Source of the DNA: Thermococcus sp.
GTDB lineage: Archaea > Methanobacteriota_B > Thermococci > Thermococcales > Thermococcaceae
Direction: 5' to 3'
NCBI RefSeq assembly: GCF_027066465.1
Contig: NZ_JAMONU010000165.1
Location: 1 to 27,169 of the forward strand
DNA: 27,169 nt
Below, one piece after another: positions 22,301 through 27,169 of this stretch; the stretch's first letter is position 1, and every line of letters starts with the position of its first letter. A program made the position numbers and the translations under genes. The notes beneath the pieces are model-generated. The model was given only the letters and a program-made list of their open reading frames with translations, had not been told where the DNA came from and did no database searches.

Positions 22301-22892
22301 GCGAGTCGAGGAAGATGTTCACGTAGGCAACGACGTGGGAAGCGAGGTAGCTCTTTTTCCCGACGCTCACCTTTTCCGCTATTCCCTCCAGAAAGGCTTC
22401 ATCCTCCCCCTCAAGGCCCTCGTGGTCGCCAAGAACGAAGGCAACGTTCCTCCCGAAGGAGACCTTCTCTATCGGCTTCCCCTCCTCGTGGAGGTAGTAA
22501 AGCCTTGAGTTCTTGAGCGTCAGCCTGATAACGTCTTCAAAGGTTCTGTTGCTCACGTAGAGACCGGGGTATACCTCAACCTCCTTTCCCGGTTCCCTAA
22601 GCTTCTCACCGGCTTTGAGGGCCTCGGTTATGAGCTTCGCGGTGCTCCTCTCATCGGGATTGAGGCGAACCTTAAGCTGGGGCCCCTCGAACCGTATCGC
22701 CTTCGGAGGGTTCGGCGGGCCGTAGAGAAGGAGCCAGACGCGGACATTTTTTCGGAAGCCGTGGGAGAGCAGAAATGCCGCGTTGAGAAACCGGCAGAGG
22801 ACGTCTATCCTCCCGCTCGTGCCCGGCAAATCGCTCAGCTTGAAGTCGGGACTCGTTCTGGCCTTGTTGGCCTTGATTATGAAGGTTCTCAA
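22284..22892 (-). CDS. trmY: tRNA (pseudouridine54-N1)-methyltransferase TrmY
   Basis: 202 residues. SPOUT-class enzyme that converts pseudouridine 54 of archaeal tRNA to N1-methylpseudouridine. Diagnostic segments are FIIKANKARTSPDFKLSDLP (5-24), GTSGRIDVLCRFLNAAF (24-40) and the SAM-knot motif VLGDHEGL (153-160). The start is TTG at 22892 with GGAGGGGGTGAG just upstream; there is no nearby ATG, and the family begins with a short residue run before FIIKA. It follows the DUF2095-like gene by one base, so the two are probably co-transcribed. Confidence 0.95.
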   Translation of the reverse strand: MRTFIIKANKARTSPDFKLSDLPGTSGRIDVLCRFLNAAFLLSHGFRKNVRVWLLLYGPPNPPKAIRFEGPQLKVRLNPDERSTAKLITEALKAGEKLREPGKEVEVYPGLYVSNRTFEDVIRLTLKNSRLYYLHEEGKPIEKVSFGRNVAFVLGDHEGLEGEDEAFLEGIAEKVSVGKKSYLASHVVAYVNIFLDSLTPPP

Positions 22893-22893
22893 C

Positions 22894-23274
22894 TCACCCC
22901 CTCCCGTGCCTCTCGTACCAGCCCCATTCCTTCTTCGGCCCGAAGGCCCTCACACCCCTCTTGACGAGGGTTACCCTGAGCTCCCTTGCCATCTCCGGGG
23001 TTATCTCGCCTCTGCTCTCCATCCAGTTTATTATCTCCAGAGCTTCTTCGTCGGTCTCACATCTCCTGAGGAAATCTATGACCGTCGGCTCGTAACCGGA
23101 GAAATCCCTCGGCTCGGCCAGTTCTTCGGCTTCCTCTTCGTCGGCCCTGAAGGCGTCGATTGGGATTCCACCTTCTTCAAGCTCTCTCGCAAGGGCAGGA
23201 AAGCGCTTTTCGAACTCCTCTCTGTCGTACTCCTGCCACGCAAAGTCATCAACGGGCTTCCTCCTTCTCTCCAT
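22894..23274 (-). CDS. DUF2095-like protein
   Basis: 126 residues from ATG 23274, which follows GGTGAG by 3 nt; a longer frame would cross the TATA box. The protein is small, acidic in the middle and tryptophan/arginine-rich at the end. It begins MERRRKPVDDFAWQEYDREE, then PTVIDFLRRCETDEEALEII and GEITPEMARELRVTLVKRG, consistent with archaeal DUF2095. Function unknown. Being immediately upstream of trmY it might act in tRNA biology, but this is only positional. Confidence 0.78.
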   Translation of the reverse strand: MERRRKPVDDFAWQEYDREEFEKRFPALARELEEGGIPIDAFRADEEEAEELAEPRDFSGYEPTVIDFLRRCETDEEALEIINWMESRGEITPEMARELRVTLVKRGVRAFGPKKEWGWYERHGRG

Positions 23275-23303
23275 AGGCTCACCTAAAACCCGCTTCAACC
23301 CCA

Positions 23304-23315
23304 ACCTTATAAACC
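23304..23315. promoter_or_regulatory. Single TATA box shared by the divergent DUF2095-trmY and DUF123 operons
   Basis: ACCTTATAAACC with palindromic core TTATAA at 23307-23312. On plus, the core centre is 25 nt before ATG 23335 (leaderless). On minus, it predicts a start near 23284 and a ~10-nt leader carrying GGTGAG. The whole gap is 60 bp and holds no second candidate. Confidence 0.6.
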
Positions 23316-23334
23316 CAACCCCGAACGGGTTCAC

Positions 23335-23772
23335 ATGAAGGGTTCGTACTTCCTTGTGATAAAACTCGATGGAGAGAAAACCGTTAGAACGAAGGGGCGC
23401 TCCTTCCGGCTTAAGCCCGGCTATTACGTTTACGTGGGCTCCGCCATGAACTCACTCGAAAAGCGCGTCGCAAGGCACTTCCGGCGGGAGAAGAGGCTAC
23501 ACTGGCACATTGACTACCTCCTTCAGAAAGCTGAGCTTCTCAGGGCGTACCTTATTCCAAGCGATGTCAAGCTCGAGGAGGAACTCTCGCACGAGGTTTC
23601 CAAGTTTGGGGAGCCGGTTCCAGGCTTTGGAGCTGGTGATGTTAAGGTGAGCACGAACCTCTACCGCTTTGAGGACGAGCCGGACGAAGTCCTGAGGGGA
23701 ATTCTCGAGGGGCTTGGACTGGGCTGGAAAATCGTTAAAAGCGAAGACGACATAGGAAAAACAAGGTGGTGA
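23335..23772 (+). CDS. DUF123 GIY-YIG-like nuclease
   Basis: 145 residues. The GIY-YIG core reads PGYYVYVGSAMNSLEKRVARHFR (28-50), with Tyr30/31, Tyr33-Val-Gly35 and the catalytic-type Arg44. LHWHIDYLL (56-64) is characteristic of DUF123 (PF01986). The glutamate of the fold is probably in KLEEELSHEV (about 79-88). The biological substrate is unknown; relatives are thought to act in DNA processing or repair. ATG 23335 has no ribosome site and sits at the predicted transcription start. It is followed after 1 bp by the antitoxin gene. Confidence 0.88.
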   Translation: MKGSYFLVIKLDGEKTVRTKGRSFRLKPGYYVYVGSAMNSLEKRVARHFRREKRLHWHIDYLLQKAELLRAYLIPSDVKLEEELSHEVSKFGEPVPGFGAGDVKVSTNLYRFEDEPDEVLRGILEGLGLGWKIVKSEDDIGKTRW

Positions 23773-23773
23773 T

Positions 23774-23974
23774 ATGACCGTCATCGAGGCCGTCTACGAC
23801 GGCGAGGCTTTCAGGCCCCTGAAAAAGGTTAACCTCCCGAAGGGAGCGAAGGTCAAGGTAATCATCGGCGAGACGATATGGGATTTACTTGAGGAGATTG
23901 AGGGAATTCCCGTTGATGCAAACGTCGAGGAAGTGCTCGAAGATGTCAGGGGACGAAAGAGGGTTCGTTATTGA
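23774..23974 (+). CDS. AF2212/DUF104 family antitoxin (VapB-like)
   Basis: 66 residues. Typical of the short AF2212/PG0164 family: a beta-hairpin start (VIEAVYDGEAFRPLKKVNLP), KGAKVKVIIGE in the middle and an acidic helical tail that would wrap the toxin (WDLLEEIEGIPVDANVEEV). It is paired with an overlapping PIN-domain toxin gene. The ATG follows GGTGGTGAT. These proteins neutralise VapC ribonucleases by binding near the active site. Confidence 0.88.
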   Translation: MTVIEAVYDGEAFRPLKKVNLPKGAKVKVIIGETIWDLLEEIEGIPVDANVEEVLEDVRGRKRVRY

Positions 23975-24425
23975 CACTAACGTCATAGTCGGGGCGTTCT
24001 TTTACGAAAGGAACTATCCCCAGATTAGAAACAAACAGGCGATGCTTAGAAAATGCAGATTGATACTCGACTTGTTGAAAGGGAAAAACGTCGCAATCCC
24101 TCGAGCGGCAGTTGTTGAAGTCATAAGCGTTGTAAAAAGGATAAGCGGAGACACAAGTCTCGCCATCAGGCTTGGAAACGCCCTCGAGGCATCATTTGAG
24201 GTAGTGCCCGAGGAGGAAATCTATGGAATCGCCAAGGAAACTGCTTCCTTAGTTGCGCCTTCTGGATTCGATACTTACTTCCTTGCCCTGGCACTAATGA
24301 AAGGATACAGTCTGATAACACGTGATAAAGCCCTTTGTTCGCATTCAAAGGATTTAAACGTTCCCTGTCTTCTCATTGATGAATCTACCGATGACCAAAC
24401 GATTGAAGAATTCTTGGAGGTGTGA
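23943..24425 (+). CDS. vapC: PIN-domain ribonuclease toxin (VapC family)
   Basis: 160 residues from ATG 23943, which lies 32 bp inside the antitoxin gene in another frame. PIN-domain acids are visible: D11 in FVIDTNVIVG (with N13), E59 in AAVVEVISVV, D110 in GFDTYFLALAL and D128 in LITRDKAL. These proteins are Mg-dependent RNases, often cutting tRNA or rRNA. All four acids are present, so the enzyme looks active. The gene stop is 2 bp before the GGGP synthase start, and the GGAGGTG ribosome site of the latter lies within the toxin gene. Confidence 0.9.
   Translation: MSGDERGFVIDTNVIVGAFFYERNYPQIRNKQAMLRKCRLILDLLKGKNVAIPRAAVVEVISVVKRISGDTSLAIRLGNALEASFEVVPEEEIYGIAKETASLVAPSGFDTYFLALALMKGYSLITRDKALCSHSKDLNVPCLLIDESTDDQTIEEFLEV
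24416..24422 (+). promoter_or_regulatory. Ribosome binding site of GGGP synthase
   Basis: GGAGGTG overlaps the end of the toxin gene and is 5 nt before ATG 24428. It favours that start over GTG 24422. Confidence 0.65.
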
Positions 24426-24427
24426 AC

Positions 24428-25186
24428 ATGCTCGAAATAGGCAAAGTTGAGCGCTACATTCACGAGAAGCTGAAGAAGGAGAAGCTCCACTTCGTTCTCC
24501 TCGACCCGGACGACGTTTCGCCGGAAACGGCCGGAAAGATAGCGGAGATGAGCGAAAGCATTGGCGTTGACGCGATAATGGTCGGGGGCTCGACCGGGGC
24601 CGAGGGTGAACTACTCGACAGCGTCGTTAAGGCGATAAAGGAATCGTCCAGCCTGCCTGTAATCCTCTTCCCCGGCTCGCACGGCGGGATAAGCAGGTAC
24701 GCCGACGCGATATTCTTCATGAGCCTCCTCAACTCGAGGAATCCCTTCTTCATAACCGGCTCTCAAGCTTTGGGAGCCTTCACCGTCAAGCGCTACGGAA
24801 TAGAGCCGATTCCGATGGCCTATCTAATAGTCGAGCCCGGTGAAACGGTCGGCTGGGTTGGAGATGCGAAGCCGATACCGAGACACAAGCCGAAGATTGC
24901 CGCCGCTTACGCTTTGGCCGGCCAGTACCTCGGCATGCGCCTCGTTTACCTCGAAGCTGGCAGCGGTGCGCCGCAGCCGGTTCCGCCGGAGATGATTTCC
25001 CTTGTTAAGAAAGTCATAGACGTTCCCCTTATCGTGGGGGGCGGTATAAGGACGAGGGAGCAGGCAGAGAGAGCGGTCAATTCCGGCGCCGACATAGTTG
25101 TTACGGGAACCGCCATTGAAAGGGCCGGTTCGCTTGAAAAAGCGAGGATGAAGCTTGAGGAGCTGAATTCGGGAGTGAAAGGCTGA
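24428..25186 (+). CDS. Geranylgeranylglyceryl phosphate synthase
   Basis: 252 residues. Joins geranylgeranyl diphosphate to glycerol-1-phosphate, the committing step to archaeal ether lipids. A TIM-barrel with the family landmarks LLDPDD (24-29, Mg/phosphate site), GGSTG (53-57), FPGSHGGISRYADA, YLEAGSGAPQPVP and the phosphate-binding GGGIRT followed by ADIVVTGT. It is the last gene of the DUF123-antitoxin-toxin run; no TATA box is evident between the toxin and this gene, so an essential lipid gene may depend on the upstream leaderless promoter. Confidence 0.96.
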   Translation: MLEIGKVERYIHEKLKKEKLHFVLLDPDDVSPETAGKIAEMSESIGVDAIMVGGSTGAEGELLDSVVKAIKESSSLPVILFPGSHGGISRYADAIFFMSLLNSRNPFFITGSQALGAFTVKRYGIEPIPMAYLIVEPGETVGWVGDAKPIPRHKPKIAAAYALAGQYLGMRLVYLEAGSGAPQPVPPEMISLVKKVIDVPLIVGGGIRTREQAERAVNSGADIVVTGTAIERAGSLEKARMKLEELNSGVKG

Positions 25187-25221
25187 TTTTTCTATCCCCT
25201 GCTTGAACCACAACTTTTTTA
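25187..25221 (+). terminator. Candidate T-rich terminator after GGGP synthase
   Basis: TTTTT directly follows the stop (25187-25191), and a further T-run lies at 25214-25221. Archaeal transcription commonly ends at such T-runs. The second run also forms part of the next TATA element. Confidence 0.35.
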
Positions 25222-25225
25222 TAAC
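25215..25225 (+). promoter_or_regulatory. TATA box of the MgtE-type transporter gene
   Basis: TTTTTTATAAC predicts initiation near 25246 and a ~60-nt leader, far longer than the 0-30 nt of other transcripts in this window. The leader holds GGGGGTG, GGGGGGAGG and two very short ATG-initiated frames (25270-25284 and 25285-25293). Confidence 0.5.
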
Positions 25226-25305
25226 TCTCTGGCCAGCCTAAATCGTCAGCGGTGCAGAGAAGGGCAGAGATGTTTTGGGGGTGAATGCAATGAGGGGGGA
25301 GGACG

Positions 25306-26496
25306 ATGACGGTAGCGCAAATCGCAGTCGGAACGTCAAGGACGTTCAGGGGCAAGCTCAAAGAGGCATTCCTGCTGTCTTTTCCAGCCCTGTTCTTATG
25401 CCTGATATTCGACTTCGTCGGCGGTGCAGTGCTTGGTAAAAACTGGAACACGATAATGAGCTACTTCCCGATTCTGGTTTTCATAATGCCCGGACTTATG
25501 GACCTGAGGGGCAACATCTTCTCGGCTTTGGCTTCTCGCTTCACGACCAAACTCAACCTCGGTCTTATCGAGAGCGTTCGCGACCCGGAGGTTACGACCC
25601 AGATAGTTATGGCAATCCTCAGCAGCAAGATTCCACTGATAGTCCTGTGGGTGGTTGGTCTCTTCCTCGTTAGGAACATCGTTCAAGACGTTATAGTCCT
25701 TCTGATGGTTATAGCGTCGGCGATTTTCATCGGGGTCATACTGGGCTACGGAACGGCTCTCATTACAATCCTTCCCTTCAAACGCGGCTACGACCCCGAC
25801 CTGATAGCGGCCCCTCTGATTAGCTCCCTCGCCGACCTGATAACGATGCCAACTATGGTTTACTTTGCACTGCTCTACCTGCACCATCCCGGACCCTTCT
25901 ACGCCCTGGCGTTTACAATGCTCGGAATACTGCTGTGGCTCGCACTCAGGGCAAAGTTCAAACACGAGCACAGGCGTGCCTTCGGGGAGCTTGCGGCCAT
26001 AATCGGAGCGATGGCCCTCGTGGAAACCGTCACGGGCGGACTGCTTGTGACTTACGAGAAGATAATCAACGCCGTAATCATCGTCAGCGTCATGTGGCCG
26101 AGTGTTAACGACAGTATGGGCAACTTCGGTTCAATAATAGCCGCGAGAGTCTCGACAAAAATACACCTTGAGGGTGTTGAGGCCGTTAAGAGCAGAGAAA
26201 CGCTCTACGACTTCATAGTTCTCCTAATACTTGCACCAATCATAGGCTACCTGACGAACCTGATTTCAATGTGGGTTGTCATCCACTACATCCACAGGCC
26301 CGCAAGAATACTCTGGCACTTCATACTGGGCTTCCCGGTTGTGATACTGATAGCCATGCTGATAGGCCTTGTGGTTGCAGTGCTCGCGGACAAATACAAC
26401 TGGGACCCCGACAACGTTGCAATTCCGGTGGTTACCACCCTCAGCGATGTCATCGGGACGATGTTCCTGGTCTGGGTGGCAATGAGTTCAATGTAA
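25306..26496 (+). CDS. MgtE/SLC41-type divalent cation transporter with two MgtE domains
   Basis: 396 residues, about ten hydrophobic segments. Two homologous halves are visible. PGLMDLRGNIFSALASR at 62-78 matches PSVNDSMGNFGSIIAAR at 265-281, and DPDLIAAPLISSLAD at 163-177 matches DPDNVAIPVVTTLSD at 366-380, an offset of exactly 203 residues. The acidic and asparagine residues in these motifs probably line the Mg2+ path. No N-terminal or CBS regulatory domain as in bacterial MgtE is present, so it resembles eukaryotic SLC41 and archaeal duplicated forms. ATG 25306 follows GGGGGGAGG. Magnesium is the most likely substrate, by family. Confidence 0.88.
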   Translation: MTVAQIAVGTSRTFRGKLKEAFLLSFPALFLCLIFDFVGGAVLGKNWNTIMSYFPILVFIMPGLMDLRGNIFSALASRFTTKLNLGLIESVRDPEVTTQIVMAILSSKIPLIVLWVVGLFLVRNIVQDVIVLLMVIASAIFIGVILGYGTALITILPFKRGYDPDLIAAPLISSLADLITMPTMVYFALLYLHHPGPFYALAFTMLGILLWLALRAKFKHEHRRAFGELAAIIGAMALVETVTGGLLVTYEKIINAVIIVSVMWPSVNDSMGNFGSIIAARVSTKIHLEGVEAVKSRETLYDFIVLLILAPIIGYLTNLISMWVVIHYIHRPARILWHFILGFPVVILIAMLIGLVVAVLADKYNWDPDNVAIPVVTTLSDVIGTMFLVWVAMSSM

Positions 26497-26500
26497 AAAA
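26495..26500 (-). terminator. T-run after the small ACT-like gene
   Basis: On the minus strand TTTTTT lies 4 nt past the stop of the gene ending at 26505, inside the convergent transporter's last codons. Plausible archaeal terminator. Confidence 0.35.
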
Positions 26501-26504
26501 GAGT

Positions 26505-26744
26505 TCAGGCCTCTGAAAAGACCCTGAAGGAGAACTTTCCGTTTCTTATCAACTTTTTAAGCTCGCCGAGAAGTGAGGAGGGATTCTCATCAACGACCTC
26601 CATCTTCACCTCAGACATTCCAGTTGCATCGGGGGGAAGGAAGTGAATGTCCCTAATCTTGCCCCTAACCTTATCAAGGATTCGGGATAATATTGTCCCT
26701 TTCTCACGGTAGGGCAGTTTAATTTCCACTTCAACAATTTGCAT
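26505..26744 (-). CDS. Small protein, possibly ACT/ferredoxin-like fold
   Basis: 79 residues from ATG 26744 after GGTGGTAGGT; an alternative GTG/ATG frame 3 codons longer exists. I do not recognise the family. It begins MQIVEVEIKLPYREKGTILS with a beta strand, then a helix (RILDKVRGKIRD), a strand (VKMEVVDENP), a helix (SLLGELKKLIRN) and a final strand (FSFRVFSEA), a beta-alpha-beta-beta-alpha-beta order as in ACT domains, including the GTI/GTL-like turn before helix 1. If correct, it may bind a small ligand or act as a regulator. It converges on the MgtE-type gene with an 8-bp gap. Confidence 0.7.
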   Translation of the reverse strand: MQIVEVEIKLPYREKGTILSRILDKVRGKIRDIHFLPPDATGMSEVKMEVVDENPSSLLGELKKLIRNGKFSFRVFSEA

Positions 26745-26774
26745 ACCTACCACCGTTTTATTCTTTGAAAAAAG

Positions 26775-26786
26775 GGATATAAAACC
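26775..26786 (-). promoter_or_regulatory. TATA box of the small ACT-like gene
   Basis: GGTTTTATATCC on the minus strand predicts initiation near 26755 and a ~11-nt leader with the ribosome site. Confidence 0.55.
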
Positions 26787-26815
26787 TTTTTCATGAGCGA
26801 GAATTATTGGGGAAT

Positions 26816-26850
26816 CCTCCGAATATTCCCGGAGGTTATCTGACCTCCGG
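26816..26850. repeat. Inverted-repeat cluster upstream of the M55 peptidase promoter
   Basis: CCGGAGGT at 26829-26836 and ACCTCCGG at 26843-26850 form a perfect 8-bp palindrome with a 6-bp spacer. A further CCTCCG at 26816-26821 can pair with CGGAGG at 26830-26835, so the central arm has two alternative partners, 14 bp apart centre to centre. It ends 3-4 bp before the plus-strand TATA region (26853-26863), a typical operator position. Confidence 0.6.
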
Positions 26851-26852
26851 TA

Positions 26853-26863
26853 GATTTTTATCT
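26853..26863 (+). promoter_or_regulatory. TATA box of the M55 peptidase gene
   Basis: GATTTTTATCT predicts initiation near 26884, leaving a ~10-nt leader with GGTG before ATG 26894. Confidence 0.5.
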
Positions 26864-26893
26864 CAGCGCTTCTATACTCCTCTGGTGATGGGT

Positions 26894-27169
26894 ATGAAGG
26901 CGTTCATTTCTCTCGACCTTGAGGGGCTTCCCTACGTTGTCAGCAGGGAGCACCTCTACGTGAAGGGAAGCCTCTACCAGGAAGCTAGGGAGATAGCGAC
27001 AGAGCTTGTTAAGACCGTAGCCGAAACCCTGTGGGAGAAAGGTGTTGAGAAGGTCGTTGTTGCCGACAGCCACGGGCCGATGGTAAACATAATCCCGCAG
27101 AGGCTCCCAAAGTACGTTCACCTCGTCAGGGGCTTCCCGCGACCCCTCAGCATGGTCGCAGGGGCCAGG
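26894..27169 (+). CDS. M55 family D-aminopeptidase-like protein (DppA), 3' end outside window
   Basis: The first 92 residues are visible. MKAFISLDLEGLPYV has D8 and E10, and VVVADSHGPM has H60; these are the same positions as three of the zinc ligands of B. subtilis DppA (Asp8, Glu10, His60), as I recall. The other ligands would lie beyond the window. Such enzymes cleave D-amino-acid-containing or other short peptides as self-compartmentalised oligomers; archaeal substrates are uncertain. The start at 26894 follows GGTGATGGGT; ATG 26888 is an alternative two codons earlier. A palindrome upstream of the TATA box suggests specific regulation. Confidence 0.88.
   Translation, partial: MKAFISLDLEGLPYVVSREHLYVKGSLYQEAREIATELVKTVAETLWEKGVEKVVVADSHGPMVNIIPQRLPKYVHLVRGFPRPLSMVAGAR

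Noticed and set aside
25290..25450. A ~50-codon plus-strand frame from ATG 25290, overlapping the transporter start
   Set aside because: Composition is not protein-like and it runs inside the transporter gene. I keep it only as part of the leader observation.
1..27169. CRISPR arrays, tRNA or rRNA genes, insertion sequences
   Set aside because: No regularly spaced direct repeats, no tRNA-like T-loop/acceptor arrangement and no transposase or terminal repeats were found by reading; short RNAs could still be missed without a covariance search.

Overview
This window looks like chromosomal DNA from a hyperthermophilic euryarchaeon of the order Thermococcales, most likely Thermococcus. The evidence is archaeal-only gene content (DNA topoisomerase VI A/B, aIF1A, RIO1, AglB oligosaccharyltransferase, GGGP synthase, TrmY, a TIP-like PCNA inhibitor), very dense packing, TATA boxes 20-27 nt upstream of short or absent leaders, GGTG/GAGG ribosome sites, and a gene order (rnhB, membrane glycosyltransferase-like protein, methyltransferase, TIP, glmS, aglB) that I recall from Thermococcus kodakarensis. 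The genus is inferred from memory; no search was run. I see no rRNA, tRNA, insertion sequence or CRISPR array, and no gene-free stretch longer than about 150 bases.

Left part (1-8959, all minus strand): a run starting at aIF1A continues through RIO1 kinase, a two-KH Dim2/Pno1-like protein, Top6B, Top6A, a DUF530-like protein and a DUF1699-like protein with a helix-turn-helix tail, with overlaps or gaps of a few bases. It ends with an McrB-type AAA+ ATPase and an McrC-like gene cut by the window edge. The McrB-like protein is the most striking item: about 380 residues before the ATPase look like a 7-8 blade beta-propeller rather than a known DNA-reading domain.

Middle (9129-19120): a metal-type ABC ATPase and permease with RNase HII on the plus strand; a PMT/GT-C-like membrane protein on the minus strand; a methyltransferase with an unusual DPARPP motif; a TIP-like small protein; then glmS and aglB, an adjacent pair linking amino-sugar supply to N-glycosylation.

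Right part (19117-27169): a MoaD / MTH1187-like / methyltransferase cluster linked by TGATG junctions; an uncharacterised gene with a non-ATG start; zinc-type adenylate kinase; DUF2258-like, TrmY and DUF2095-like genes; a leaderless DUF123 GIY-YIG nuclease followed by an AF2212-type antitoxin, a VapC PIN toxin and GGGP synthase; a duplicated MgtE-type transporter; a small ACT-like protein; and the start of an M55 (DppA-like) peptidase.

Two architectural themes recur. Five convergent gene pairs overlap at their 3' ends, and three divergent pairs appear to share a single near-palindromic TATA box.
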